Position numbers and translations under genes: made by a program. The notes beneath the pieces were generated by a model. That model saw only the letters and a program-made list of their open reading frames with translations, was not told where the DNA came from and did no database searches. From NCBI GenBank assembly GCA_030433215.1, contig JAUIMC010000012.1, positions 49,512 through 113,511 of the forward strand: a stretch of DNA of 64,000 nucleotides. Direction: 5' to 3'. Position 1 is the first letter of the stretch, and every line of letters starts with the position of its first letter. This DNA is from Alphaproteobacteria bacterium. GTDB taxonomy: Bacteria; Pseudomonadota; Alphaproteobacteria; Caulobacterales; Parvularculaceae. Shown here in pieces: positions 1-9,231 of this stretch.

Positions 1-822
1 ATCCGCGTCGATCAGCGCGGCGGCCTTGAAACCGTCCGCCGCGCCGCCTGAAAAGAACATTTTCAAGAGCGAGCCCTTCTCCAGCGGAATGCGTTTGATC
101 TTAACATCTTTTCCGAAGCGGTCGCGCAAAAAATCGCCGAACTGAGCCGTTCCGTCGACCAATCCCTTTTCCACCGCCGAGGCGCCGCTCCAGATCCGGC
201 CTGAAAAAAGCGTCTCATCCTTGGACAGTCTGTCCCCGCGCCGCTCTTTGACCAAGGCGATGAACTGGTCATGGATCTCGTTCAGCAAATCCTTGAGGCG
301 CGCCACCTCTTCCGGGTCTTCCGGTTTGAACGGATCGAGCTGGGACTTGTTCTCGCCGGCCGTGTAGATGCGGCGCTCGACGCCGAGCCTGGCGATCGCC
401 TCCTGAAAGCCGAATCCGCCGGAAATCACCCCGATGGAGCCGACAATCGAACTCTCATCGGCGTAGATTTCATCGCCCGCAATGGCGAGAATATAGCCGC
501 CGGAAGCGCCCGCATCCTCGATGAAGGCGAGCACGGGCACGTCTTTTTCCTTCGCCTCGCGGCGCACGGCGTTGAAGATGAGGCGCGACTGCACCGGCGA
601 GCCGCCCGGCGAATTGATCGCCAGCGCCACCGCTTTCACGCCCTTCGGCTTGAACGCGTCGCGGATCGGTTTTTCGAGCTTTTTAAGGGTCATTCCCTTT
701 CGTCCGGCGCCGACTTCGCCAATCACCCCCGTCATTTCAATCACGGTTACGAGAGGCTTTTCGGGCCCTGTAAATGGCAGGGCGCGCCAGAGGGATGTCA
801 AAGGATTGCTGCGGTCTGTCAT
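1..822 (-). CDS. S49 family signal peptide peptidase-like protease (SppA/SohB type), 3' end cut by the window
   Basis: Serine protease of the SppA/SohB (ClpP-like fold) family, which degrades leftover signal peptides or membrane proteins. The 274 codons in the window run from ATG at 822 to the window edge without a stop, so the C-terminus is missing. Visible marks are NSPGGSPVQ around residue 77, the nucleophile serine in DAGASGGY, and the SIVGSIGVISGGFGF segment typical of S49 proteins. There is no N-terminal signal anchor in the first 20 residues, more like the short cytoplasmic-facing or SohB-like members. It is divergent from the polyprenyl synthase gene, with 186 bases between them. The family call is firm; the exact subfamily is not. 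Confidence 0.88.
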   Translation of the reverse strand, partial: MTDRSNPLTSLWRALPFTGPEKPLVTVIEMTGVIGEVGAGRKGMTLKKLEKPIRDAFKPKGVKAVALAINSPGGSPVQSRLIFNAVRREAKEKDVPVLAFIEDAGASGGYILAIAGDEIYADESSIVGSIGVISGGFGFQEAIARLGVERRIYTAGENKSQLDPFKPEDPEEVARLKDLLNEIHDQFIALVKERRGDRLSKDETLFSGRIWSGASAVEKGLVDGTAQFGDFLRDRFGKDVKIKRIPLEKGSLLKMFFSGGAADGFKAAALIDAD

Positions 823-1008
823 CGCTCGCTGTTAGGTTAAAATCCAAGCCTTTTCAATGATCAGCACATCAGCGCCCAAACGTCCCGCGGCGCCTGAATA
901 GCGCTGATTCGCCGCTGAGGCGGGCGCGCCGCTTTCGCTTGACCGGGAGCGGCCCAGCGACCAATCTGCGAGGCGATTGCAATAAGAAGTTGAGCGAAAG
1001 GCGTTATT

Positions 1009-2043
1009 TTGGGTTTGGCCGCGACAGCCAGCGAGACACTCGCCGCAAGGCGCGCGCCTGAATTTCCAGCCGCCGTCGCCTATCTGCGTTCGCTTACCGA
1101 GCGCGATCTTGAAGCCGTTAATCGCGAGATCCTGGACCGGCTCGATTCGCCGGTAAAGATGATCCCGGAGCTCGCGGGACACCTCATCCATGCAGGCGGC
1201 AAGCGCCTGAGGCCGATGCTGACGCTCGCCTCGGCGCGGCTGTTCGATTATGCGGGCGAGGACCATGTGAAACTCGCCGCCGCCGTGGAGCTCATTCACG
1301 GCGCGACGTTGCTCCATGACGACGTCGTGGACGCCTCGTCCCTGCGCCGCGGCGCCTCCACCGCCAACACCATCTGGGGCAACAAGGAGAGCGTCCTCGT
1401 CGGCGACTTCATCTTCTCGCGCTCTTTCGAGCTGATGGTGGAAGCAAAAAATCTCGACGTTCTGCGCTCGCTCTCCCACGCTTCCAGCGTCATCGCCCAG
1501 GGCGAAGTCCTGCAGCTGACGACGCAGAAGAACATCGCGGCCACCTTCGAGACCTATCTTGAAGTGGTGCGCGCCAAGACCGCCGCCCTGTTCGCGGCGG
1601 CGACCGAAGTCGGCGCGCAGATTTCCGGGCGTCCGGCCGAAGACCAGAAATCCATGCGCCAGTTCGGCGAGGATTTCGGCGTCGCCTATCAGCTCGTGGA
1701 CGACGCGCTCGATTACGCCGGCTTCGAATACGCGCTCGGCAAGACCGTCGGCGACGATTTCCGGGAAGGCAAGATGACCGCGCCGGTGGTCTTCGCCGTG
1801 GAACGCGCGCGCGAGGAGGAGAAACCCTTCTGGCGGCGCGTCATCGCCGAAGGCCGGCAGGAGCCGGGCGATTTCGAAAAAGCGCAAAGCCTGATGCAGC
1901 GCGACGGCGCCATCGAAGACACCTTCGAATGCGCCCGCGACTATACGCAAAAGGCGCTCGATGCGCTGGCGAAAGCGCCGGAAAACGACTATCGCGACGC
2001 CCTCGGCGATCTTGCCCTGACCTCGACGGCGCGCGGCTCTTAA
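1009..2043 (+). CDS. ispB: Polyprenyl (octaprenyl/decaprenyl) diphosphate synthase
   Basis: Trans-prenyltransferase that makes the long side chain of ubiquinone by adding isopentenyl diphosphate units to an allylic primer. Protein of 344 residues. The first aspartate-rich motif is seen in LLHDDVVDASSLRRG, the second in QLVDDALDYAG, and GGKRLRPML lies before them, as expected for the IspB/DdsA group. The start is not ATG: TTG at 1009, or TTG at 1015 two codons on. Chain length (C40 or C50) cannot be read from sequence by eye. Alphaproteobacteria usually make Q10, so decaprenyl synthase is possible. Confidence 0.93.
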   Translation: MGLAATASETLAARRAPEFPAAVAYLRSLTERDLEAVNREILDRLDSPVKMIPELAGHLIHAGGKRLRPMLTLASARLFDYAGEDHVKLAAAVELIHGATLLHDDVVDASSLRRGASTANTIWGNKESVLVGDFIFSRSFELMVEAKNLDVLRSLSHASSVIAQGEVLQLTTQKNIAATFETYLEVVRAKTAALFAAATEVGAQISGRPAEDQKSMRQFGEDFGVAYQLVDDALDYAGFEYALGKTVGDDFREGKMTAPVVFAVERAREEEKPFWRRVIAEGRQEPGDFEKAQSLMQRDGAIEDTFECARDYTQKALDALAKAPENDYRDALGDLALTSTARGS

Positions 2044-2055
2044 TTTTCAAAGAGA

Positions 2056-3150
2056 TTATTCCGCCGCAGCCTGAATCGCGTCGTCGCCGGCGCCGCCGGA
2101 CCGCGTTCTCAATAAGCCGTTCTTGTAAGCGCGCGCCGTGAGGCGCGACGCGCCAGTGACGAAAGCGAGGCAAAGCGCCAGCGGCCCCAGCCATTGCAGC
2201 GACGGCGGCAAGGCGAGCATCAAAGCCGCCGTGGCGGCGCAGACGCTGACAAGGCCCATATAGATGACGGCGACCCCGGCATGGGAAACGCCGCCGCGCA
2301 TCATCAGCTGATAAAGATGCTCGCGATGCGCCACCAGGACGTTCTGGCCGCGCAGGGTGCGTGACGCCAGCGTCCAGGCGACATCGAAAATGAAGGGCAG
2401 GAAGATCACCGGCATGACGAGCGCGCTGAGGCGGGCGCCGGTCCAGTCAGCGCCGAGCACGGCGAAAGCGGCGATCAGAAAGCCGAGCATCTGGCTGCCA
2501 TTATCGCCCATGAAGATTTTCCCGCGAATGAGATTTTCCGGCAGGAAGCCGGCGGCGGCGCAGGACAGAAGGAGCGCCGCGACCGCCAGCGCCGGCGCGC
2601 CGCTAAGCCCGGAGAAAACCGCGAACCAGGCAAGTCCCACCGCCGCGGCGCCGGCGGCAAGCCCGTTCGCGCCGTCCATGAAATTGAACGCATTCATGAA
2701 GCCGACGATCCAGAAGACCGTCAGCACCGAGCCCCAGACGGGCCCGAGCGAAACCTCGCCCAGCGACGGCAGCGGCGCCGATTGCAGCGGGCCGAAAAGC
2801 ACGATGAAGAGCGCGGCGACGAGAATCTGTCCGACGAATTTCCAGACCGGCGAGAGATTCAGCTTGTCGTCGGCGAGCCCCACGAAGAAAGCCGCGACGC
2901 CAAGCCCCCCGATCAGCGACAACGTCTTCGCCGCGCCCGCATCGCCGGCGAAGGCCGCCATGATGAAAAGCCCCGCCGCCCAGCCGCCGGTGATCGCCGC
3001 GCCGCCGATGCGCGGGGTCGCATGATCATGGCTCGAGCGTTCATTAGGCTCGTCGAGAAAGGCGCGCGCGCGCGCCGCCAGCATGCTGACGCAATAAACG
3101 ACAGCCACCGTCATTGCGGCCGCAACCGCCATGATGAAGGGTTCGATCAT
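2056..3150 (-). CDS. Undecaprenyl-phosphate N-acetylglucosaminyl/glycosyl-1-phosphate transferase (WecA/MraY family)
   Basis: Integral membrane transferase that moves a sugar-1-phosphate from a UDP-sugar to undecaprenyl phosphate, the first step of polysaccharide or O-antigen assembly. Protein of 364 residues with about ten hydrophobic helices. Family motifs: DEPNERSSHDHATPRIGG in the first cytoplasmic loop, ADDKLNLSP, NAFNFMDGANGLA and GDNGSQMLGF. It has the DGxNGL form of WecA/RgpG rather than the full MraY signature, and no mur genes are nearby, so a WecA-like role is favoured. It lies downstream of ispE on the same strand with a 36-base gap, so it probably shares that operon. Confidence 0.9.
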   Translation of the reverse strand: MIEPFIMAVAAAMTVAVVYCVSMLAARARAFLDEPNERSSHDHATPRIGGAAITGGWAAGLFIMAAFAGDAGAAKTLSLIGGLGVAAFFVGLADDKLNLSPVWKFVGQILVAALFIVLFGPLQSAPLPSLGEVSLGPVWGSVLTVFWIVGFMNAFNFMDGANGLAAGAAAVGLAWFAVFSGLSGAPALAVAALLLSCAAAGFLPENLIRGKIFMGDNGSQMLGFLIAAFAVLGADWTGARLSALVMPVIFLPFIFDVAWTLASRTLRGQNVLVAHREHLYQLMMRGGVSHAGVAVIYMGLVSVCAATAALMLALPPSLQWLGPLALCLAFVTGASRLTARAYKNGLLRTRSGGAGDDAIQAAAE

Positions 3151-3186
3151 GCGCTCTTTCGCCCCTGGTTTCTCCCGATTGCGAAT

Positions 3187-4053
3187 CTATCGCACATGGA
3201 GCGCCGACGCCATGGCCCAGGCCCCGCGCGCGCGCGCGGCGGCGGCGGCGCGGACCGCGCCCTGGCGTGACGGAAACAGCGCAAAGCAGGTCGCGCCCGA
3301 TCCAGACATGCGCGCCGCCAGCGCGCCGGGCGCGGCGGCTAGCCTGTCGATCACCGCGCGGATCGCCGACGCCCGATCGATGGCGAAGGGTTCGAGGTCG
3401 TTGCGGGTGCGCGCCATCGCCTCTTGCATTTGCGCATGGTTCACGGCGCGAAACGGATCGCAGACAGGCCGGGCGGGCGCTGGATTTTGCGCATCGAAAG
3501 CGCGGAAGATAGGCCCCGTGGGCATCTCGACGCCCGGATTGACGAGGCAGATCCACAAGGGCGGCAAGGCCGGCCCCTTTTCTAGAATTTCGCCGGCGCC
3601 CGAGACATGGACCGGCGCGCGCGCAAGACACGCCGGCACGTCGGCGCCGAGGGAAAAGGCGATCCGCGCCAGCGCCGCCTCGCCAATATCCACGTTCCAC
3701 AGCTTCACAAGCGCGCGCAAAGCCGCCGCCGCATCCGCCGAACCGCCGCCGACGCCCGCCGCGACGGGCAGATTCTTTTCAAGCGTTATCGCCGCGCCTT
3801 TATCGACGCCGCAGGCGTGCGCCAGCTTTTGCGCCGCGCGAAAAACCAGATTGCGCTCAGGCGGCAGGTCTTTCAGCGCGCCGCCAAACGGGCCTTTCAC
3901 AGCGAGCGATAAATCCTTCGCGGGATCGACGCGAATGACATCGCCCTCTTCTGCGAAAACGAAAAGACTCGCAAGATCGTGCAGCCCGTCAGGACGGACG
4001 GGCCCGATATGGAGATAAAGATTGACCTTGGCGGGAGCGGTCTCGGCGATCAT
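3187..4053 (-). CDS. ispE: 4-diphosphocytidyl-2-C-methyl-D-erythritol kinase
   Basis: GHMP-family kinase of the MEP isoprenoid pathway; it phosphorylates the 2-hydroxyl of CDP-methylerythritol. Protein of 288 residues. It opens with APAKVNLYLHIG, carries the GHMP ATP loop PVAAGVGGGSADAAAAL near residue 95, and ends with the third motif ARMSGSGATCFALF. The ATG overlaps the stop of the upstream TPR lipoprotein gene by four bases (ATGA at 4050-4053), which implies translational coupling. The product feeds the same isoprenoid supply used by the polyprenyl synthase and the undecaprenyl-phosphate transferase nearby. Confidence 0.95.
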   Translation of the reverse strand: MIAETAPAKVNLYLHIGPVRPDGLHDLASLFVFAEEGDVIRVDPAKDLSLAVKGPFGGALKDLPPERNLVFRAAQKLAHACGVDKGAAITLEKNLPVAAGVGGGSADAAAALRALVKLWNVDIGEAALARIAFSLGADVPACLARAPVHVSGAGEILEKGPALPPLWICLVNPGVEMPTGPIFRAFDAQNPAPARPVCDPFRAVNHAQMQEAMARTRNDLEPFAIDRASAIRAVIDRLAAAPGALAARMSGSGATCFALFPSRQGAVRAAAAARARGAWAMASALHVR

Positions 4054-5765
4054 GCGCGCTCTTCCGGCAAACCTTCCTTGAGCTTTTTCTCGACGCTTTC
4101 ACGCAACTTGTCGGAAGGCTCCAGCTCGAGCACGCGCTTCCATTCATAGCGCGCTTCGACCTTGCGGCCGAGACGCCAGTAAACATCGCCAAGATGGTCG
4201 GTGATGGTCGGATCGGCAGGCTCGAGCGAGGCGGCGTGTTCGAGATGACCGACGGCCTCTGGATAATCGCCGCGCTGATAATGGGCCCAGCCGAGACTGT
4301 CGATAAAGGCGCCGGAATTGGGTTCGATCGCCACCGCCTGTTCGATGAGCTCGAAAGCCCGGTCGAGATTCTCGCCGCGCTCCGCCCAGGAATAACCGAG
4401 ATAGTTGAGCGCGGTCGCCTCTTTCGGGGCGATTTCCACGGCGCGTTCGAGATCCTTCTCCGCCGCCGGCCATTGATCGAGCTCGATCAGCGAAGCGGCG
4501 CGGCCGACCAAAAACCGCCAGGCGTCTTCCGGGGGATCGTCGGAAAGGTCGTCGATCAACTGGCCGTAAACGGCGACGGCTTCGCGATGACGACCCTGTC
4601 CTGCGAGGAGACTGGCGTAATTGAGCCGCGCTTCCTGGGACTTGCCGGCGCGCGCCGTGGCGCGCAGCACTTTTTCCGCTTCGTCCTCGCGGCCAAGCCC
4701 GATCAGCCCGCCGGCGATGTCGATTTGCGCCTGCTCGTAAAAGGCCGAAGATTTCGGAATGCGCTTCAGCATCGCAATGGCGCTCTCATTGTCGCCATAG
4801 ATGTTGAGGATGGCGCCTGCGAGCCGCTGCGCGTGATCGAAATCAGGCCAGAGATAAAGCGCGATCCGGGTGAAGGCGAGCGGCATGTCGTAATTGGCGT
4901 CGCCGACGCGAAAACCTGCCTTCTCCGCGGCTTCGCGCTGATCGGCCATCTGTTGCAGGATCGCCGAGCCGAAAGAATAGAGCGCAACCGCCGCGCCCTT
5001 TTGCGGCGTGACGCCAACCCAGGTCTTGTCGGTTCTGCCTTTCTCGAGCCTTTCGAGACCGCGCTTGGCGACCTGCCGGTCGAGACCCGGATACTGCGCG
5101 AGCAATTCGTAATGAGCGCGCGCCTCTTCGGTATTGCCGGTGCGATGGAGGAAAGAGCCATAGGCGTCACGGCCGACGACCCCGCCATAGCTCATCAAGG
5201 CGAGCTGATAAGCGGTGCGGGCCTCGTCCTCGAGGCCGGCGTTCTCAAACAGGAACGCCTGGTGCAGCGGATGAAAGCCGCGAAAGGTCTCGCCGTCCTT
5301 TTTGGCGAGCGCCTTCAGCGCGGCCTCCGGGCCCTGTTCGCCGGCAAGCGCCCAGGCGTTGAGGATGACCATGGCGGCGGAGAAATATTCGACCTCGGCT
5401 TTGGCGGCGAGATCCTCCCGCGCCGACGCATAGTCGCCATGCTTTAAATCGCGCGCCGCCAGAGTGAGCCGCGCGAGATCGTCATCTTCCTTGTCGTCAT
5501 TGGCGAGGATCTTTTCCGCGAGCGCCGCCGCGCCGTCGATGTCGCCGGAAGCAACCTTGAAGAAAAACGCGCCGCGCAACACCTCTTCGGCTTCGACGCC
5601 CTCGTCGCGCGCATCCTCAAACGAGGCCGCGGCGACGCCAATGTCATTGGCGCTGGCGGCGATGCGTCCCGACAGATAATCGCCCACCATGCTGCTCTCG
5701 CGCGGCGCGCCGACGCAACCGGCCGTCAGGGAAAAGGCGGCGATGCATGCCGTAAGAGATTTCAT
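4050..5765 (-). CDS. TPR-repeat lipoprotein
   Basis: Likely envelope-anchored scaffold of tetratricopeptide repeats, 571 residues from ATG 5765. A TTG two codons upstream is the only longer alternative. The N-terminus MKSLTACIAAFSLTAGC is a lipoprotein signal peptide with the lipobox LTAGC, so the mature protein starts at Cys17. Several TPR units are visible, most clearly in the last 180 residues (ALNYLGYSWAERGENLDRA, then FIDSLGWAHYQRGDYPEA and ITDHLGDVYWRLGRKVEA). Proteins of this type serve in outer membrane or cell-envelope assembly, but the substrate cannot be inferred. It is coupled to ispE by a four-base overlap. Confidence 0.88.
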   Translation of the reverse strand: MKSLTACIAAFSLTAGCVGAPRESSMVGDYLSGRIAASANDIGVAAASFEDARDEGVEAEEVLRGAFFFKVASGDIDGAAALAEKILANDDKEDDDLARLTLAARDLKHGDYASAREDLAAKAEVEYFSAAMVILNAWALAGEQGPEAALKALAKKDGETFRGFHPLHQAFLFENAGLEDEARTAYQLALMSYGGVVGRDAYGSFLHRTGNTEEARAHYELLAQYPGLDRQVAKRGLERLEKGRTDKTWVGVTPQKGAAVALYSFGSAILQQMADQREAAEKAGFRVGDANYDMPLAFTRIALYLWPDFDHAQRLAGAILNIYGDNESAIAMLKRIPKSSAFYEQAQIDIAGGLIGLGREDEAEKVLRATARAGKSQEARLNYASLLAGQGRHREAVAVYGQLIDDLSDDPPEDAWRFLVGRAASLIELDQWPAAEKDLERAVEIAPKEATALNYLGYSWAERGENLDRAFELIEQAVAIEPNSGAFIDSLGWAHYQRGDYPEAVGHLEHAASLEPADPTITDHLGDVYWRLGRKVEARYEWKRVLELEPSDKLRESVEKKLKEGLPEERA

Positions 5766-5783
5766 GCGCAACTGATGCGTTCC

Positions 5784-7466
5784 TTACATATTCGGATAGT
5801 TCGGACCGCCGCCCCCCTCGGGCGTCGTCCAGACAATGTTCTGCGAGGGATCCTTGATATCGCAGGTTTTGCAGTGAACGCAGTTTTGCGCATTGATCTG
5901 AAAGCGCGGATCCGCGCCGCCCTCTTCTGTCACCACCTCATAAACCCCCGCCGGACAATAACGCTGCGCGGGCTCTGCATATTCAGGCAGATTAACGCTG
6001 ATCGGGATTGAGGGATCTTTAAGTTTGAGGTGGGAAGGCTGGTCTTCTTCGTGATTAGTCGCGGAAAAAGACACATTGGTGAGCCGGTCGAACGTCGTCT
6101 CGCCATCGGGGCGCGGATAGTCGATCGGTTTGTGCTTGGCCGCCGGCTCCGTCGCCGCCGCATCCGTCTTGCCGTGCCCCAATGTCCCGAAAAAGGACAG
6201 GCCCGGCAGGATCGAATTCATCCACAGCTCGACGCCGCCAAGCGCAATCGCGCCAAGGCGGGTGCCGAATTTCGACCAGAGCGGCTTTACGTTGCGCGCC
6301 TTGAAAAGTTCGGCCCGCACGGCTGATTTCTCATAGGCCTCTTCATAGGCTTCCAGCGTATCGCCTTCGCGGCCTGCCGTGACGGCGTCGTAGGCGGCTT
6401 CCGCCGCCATGATGCCGGTCAGCATGGCGTTGTGATTGCCCTTGATGCGCGGCACGTTGACGAAACCCGCCGAGCAGCCGATCAGCGCGCCGCCCGGGAA
6501 AGCGAGTTTCGGCACCGACTGATAGCCGCCTTCGGTGATGGCGCGCGAGCCGTAGGCGATGCGTTTGCCGCCCTCGAGAAGCTCCGCGATCTCCGGATGG
6601 GTCTTGAATTTCTGAAACTCCCCATACGGATAAAGATAGGGGTTTTTATAGTTGAGGTGCACCACGAAGCCGAGGGCGATGGTGTTGTCGCTGTAGTGAT
6701 AGAGGAATGAGCCGCCGCCGGTGTCGTCGTTCAACGGCCAGCCGAAGGAATGCTGCACATGACCGGGCCGCGATTTTTCCGGCGCGATCTCCCAGAGTTC
6801 CTTGAGGCCAATGCCGTATTTCTGCGGCTCTTTGCCTTCGTCGAGATTGTATTGCGCAATGAGCTGTTTGCCGAGCGAGCCGCGCACGCCTTCGGCGATC
6901 AGCACATATTTGCCGACCAGCTCCATGCCCGGCTCATAAGAGTCCTTCTTCTCGCCGTCCTTGCCGATTCCCATTTCGCCGACGACGACGCCGCGTAAGG
7001 AACCGTCTTCGCGGAAGAGCGCCTGCGACGCCGCCATGCCGGGATAGATCTCGACGCCCATGCCTTCGGCCTGTTCGGCGAGCCAGCGGCAGACATTGCC
7101 CATGGAGACGATGTAGCAGCCATGGTTCTTGACCATGCCCGGCATGCCCCAGACGGGGAGCGAGACCGAACCGCTGGAGCCGAGAATCTTGAAGGCTTCC
7201 GAGGCGACGGGCGTGTCCACCGGCGCGCCCGGCAGGTCGCGCCAGTCCGGCAGCAGCGCATCGAGCCCCGACGGATCGAGCACCGCCCCGGAGAGAATAT
7301 GCGCGCCCACTTCCGAGCCCTTTTCGACCACCACCACATTGATGTCGCCGCCGGTTTCCGCAGCGCGCTGTTTCAGCCGGATCGCCGCCGAAAGCCCCGC
7401 AGGCCCCGCGCCGACGATCACGACATCGAATTCCATGGATTCCCGTTCGGGCGCGTCACTGGTCAT
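5784..7466 (-). CDS. Electron transfer flavoprotein-ubiquinone oxidoreductase
   Basis: Membrane-associated flavo-iron-sulfur enzyme that passes electrons from ETF (fatty acid and amino acid oxidation) to ubiquinone. Protein of 560 residues. The FAD dinucleotide fold is seen in VVIVGAGPAGLSAAIRL near the N-terminus. The C-terminal 4Fe-4S ligands lie in YCPAGVYEV and NCVHCKTCDIKDP. Start chosen at ATG 7466 because an upstream in-frame ATG at 7520 adds 18 basic residues not expected ahead of the FAD fold, and a purine-rich stretch precedes 7466. Full length for the family. No etfAB genes are in the window. Confidence 0.95.
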   Translation of the reverse strand: MTSDAPERESMEFDVVIVGAGPAGLSAAIRLKQRAAETGGDINVVVVEKGSEVGAHILSGAVLDPSGLDALLPDWRDLPGAPVDTPVASEAFKILGSSGSVSLPVWGMPGMVKNHGCYIVSMGNVCRWLAEQAEGMGVEIYPGMAASQALFREDGSLRGVVVGEMGIGKDGEKKDSYEPGMELVGKYVLIAEGVRGSLGKQLIAQYNLDEGKEPQKYGIGLKELWEIAPEKSRPGHVQHSFGWPLNDDTGGGSFLYHYSDNTIALGFVVHLNYKNPYLYPYGEFQKFKTHPEIAELLEGGKRIAYGSRAITEGGYQSVPKLAFPGGALIGCSAGFVNVPRIKGNHNAMLTGIMAAEAAYDAVTAGREGDTLEAYEEAYEKSAVRAELFKARNVKPLWSKFGTRLGAIALGGVELWMNSILPGLSFFGTLGHGKTDAAATEPAAKHKPIDYPRPDGETTFDRLTNVSFSATNHEEDQPSHLKLKDPSIPISVNLPEYAEPAQRYCPAGVYEVVTEEGGADPRFQINAQNCVHCKTCDIKDPSQNIVWTTPEGGGGPNYPNM

Positions 7467-7600
7467 TTGCAGTCTTCTTCTCTTATGGCCTTTGCACTGA
7501 TGCGGCCCCGTTTCTGGCAAAAATCACCCGGAAAAGCCATGATCGGCGCAATTGTTTTGCAGGAAGGCCCGGCGCGAAGACCGGGCGGGGAGCAAACGCC

Positions 7601-8239
7601 ATGATGACTGCCCTATTCGCCGCCCTTTGCGGGCTTTGCGTCGCATTGCTCTTATGGGCGGAAAACCGGGACCATCGCGCCCTCAAATGGGCCGCAAAGC
7701 CGGCCGCCTCCCTGTTTTTCGTCCTGACAGCCGTCAGCGCCGGCGCGTTCGACAGCGCCTACGGCCTGTGGGTGCTGGCCGCGCTGATCCTGTGCATGGC
7801 GGGGGACATCCTCCTGATCCCGGCTGGGGAAAAAACTTTTCTGGCGGGGATGGGCGCCTTCGGGGCGGGCCACGCCGCCTATATCGGCGCTTTTCTGAGC
7901 GGCGCTGCGGCGCCGGGAGTGCTGTTTTTCGCCGGGGCCGCCGGAATGACGGTGTTCGCTCTTCTTTCCATTCGCTGGTTGTGGCCGCATCTCGGCGCGT
8001 TTCGCGGCCCCGTCGCCGCCTATACGGCGATTATCGCGGTCATGGTCGCGGCGAGCTTCCTCGCCCAACCGCCTTTGCAGACAGCGCCCGCCGCACTCGT
8101 GATCATCGGGGCCGCCGGCTTCGCCGTCTCCGATCTCGCCGTCGCCCGGGATCAGTTCGTCTCGGCGGGCTTTTTCAACAGGCTCTGGGGCTTGCCGCTC
8201 TATTACAGCGCGCAATTGCTGCTCGCGTCCTCGGTTTAG
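7601..8239 (+). CDS. Lysoplasmalogenase-like membrane protein (YhhN family)
   Basis: Small polytopic membrane protein, 212 residues and about eight hydrophobic helices. It matches the YhhN/TMEM86 family by the conserved CMAGDILLIP and the GMGAFGAGHAAYIGAF block. Characterised members hydrolyse the vinyl-ether bond of lysoplasmalogens; the true substrate in bacteria lacking plasmalogens is uncertain. The ATG at 7601 is followed directly by a second ATG; a GGGGAG ribosome site lies 8 bases upstream. It is followed after 22 bases by the uracil-DNA glycosylase-like gene on the same strand. Confidence 0.85.
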   Translation: MMTALFAALCGLCVALLLWAENRDHRALKWAAKPAASLFFVLTAVSAGAFDSAYGLWVLAALILCMAGDILLIPAGEKTFLAGMGAFGAGHAAYIGAFLSGAAAPGVLFFAGAAGMTVFALLSIRWLWPHLGAFRGPVAAYTAIIAVMVAASFLAQPPLQTAPAALVIIGAAGFAVSDLAVARDQFVSAGFFNRLWGLPLYYSAQLLLASSV

Positions 8240-8261
8240 AACCTGCTAGACTGGCCTTCCC

Positions 8262-9104
8262 ATGAGCGAAGTCTCCGAAACAGACGCAGCCCGCGCGCTT
8301 TTGCGCTGGCATCTCGAAATGGGCGTCGACGAGATGGTCGCGCCCTCCCCCGCCGATTTTTACGCCTGGGCGCCGCCCCAGGCGGGCGAGCCAAGCGTTG
8401 ACGGGCCCGCCAGACGCGGCCCGGCGCCGCGCCTCGGCGACGTGAAGGCCGAGGTTGAGGCCGCACCGCCCCCGCCGGACAACCAGGCGATCTCCACGGA
8501 TGAGGCGATCCGCGCGGCCGAGGCCGCCGCAGCTGCTTGCGACAGCTTCGAAGCGCTGGAAGCCGCGGTCAAAGCCTTCGAGGGCTGCCCCCTAAAGGCG
8601 GGCGCGAAGAACACGGTATTCACCGACGGGACCGTGGGCGCGGATTTGCTGGTCATTGGCGAAGCGCCGGGCCGCGACGAGGACCTGCAGGGCAAGCCTT
8701 TTGTGGGCCGGGCCGGCCAGCTCCTCGACCGGATGCTCGCCGCCATCGGCCGGTCTCGGACGGAGAACACTTTGATTTCAAACGTGATTTTCTGGCGCCC
8801 TCCGGCCAACCGGACGCCGACGGCGCTCGAAACGGCGGTCTGCCGGCCCTTCGTCGACCGGCTGATCGAGCTTACCGAGCCGAAAGCCGTCTTGATCGCC
8901 GGCGGCGCCCCCCTGCAGGCTCTTCTGGGCGTCACCGGCATCATGCGGGCAAGGGGCGTCTGGCGGGAGATCGAGACGGCCTCAGGGGCGCGTTTTCCGG
9001 CCCTGCCGACCTATCACCCGGCGTTTCTCCTGCGCCAGCCAGGGGGCAAGCGCCTTGCCTGGGCCGATCTTCAATCCCTCGAGCAGAAGTTAAAGGGGCG
9101 TTAA
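8262..9104 (+). CDS. Uracil-DNA glycosylase family 4-like protein with an N-terminal extension
   Basis: Predicted DNA repair glycosylase that removes uracil. 280 residues, of which the first 100 are an Ala/Pro-rich extension outside the core domain. The core has motif A as VIGEAPGRDEDLQGKPF, then VGRAGQLLDRML, and motif B as YHPAFLLRQP. Family 4 enzymes normally hold a 4Fe-4S cluster with four cysteines. Here only the second (GCPLK) and fourth (AVCRPF) are seen; the first is Phe and the third is Trp in IFWRPP. The superfamily is clear, but cluster content and substrate are therefore uncertain. Confidence 0.86.
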   Translation: MSEVSETDAARALLRWHLEMGVDEMVAPSPADFYAWAPPQAGEPSVDGPARRGPAPRLGDVKAEVEAAPPPPDNQAISTDEAIRAAEAAAAACDSFEALEAAVKAFEGCPLKAGAKNTVFTDGTVGADLLVIGEAPGRDEDLQGKPFVGRAGQLLDRMLAAIGRSRTENTLISNVIFWRPPANRTPTALETAVCRPFVDRLIELTEPKAVLIAGGAPLQALLGVTGIMRARGVWREIETASGARFPALPTYHPAFLLRQPGGKRLAWADLQSLEQKLKGR

Positions 9105-9231
9105 CCGACATTACGATATTCTTAGGTGTAAAGTTCGGGGCGTTGGGATCATTTCCCATTTTTAAGATTTTCGCGGCGACAATCGCCGCGAGAGAGCCCG
9201 TGCAGACAACGCGCGGGGAAAGGGTCGAGTG

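Noticed and set aside
832..1950. Long leftward open frame of 372 codons
   Set aside because: It lies opposite the polyprenyl diphosphate synthase, which has all catalytic motifs; the leftward product has no recognisable domain.
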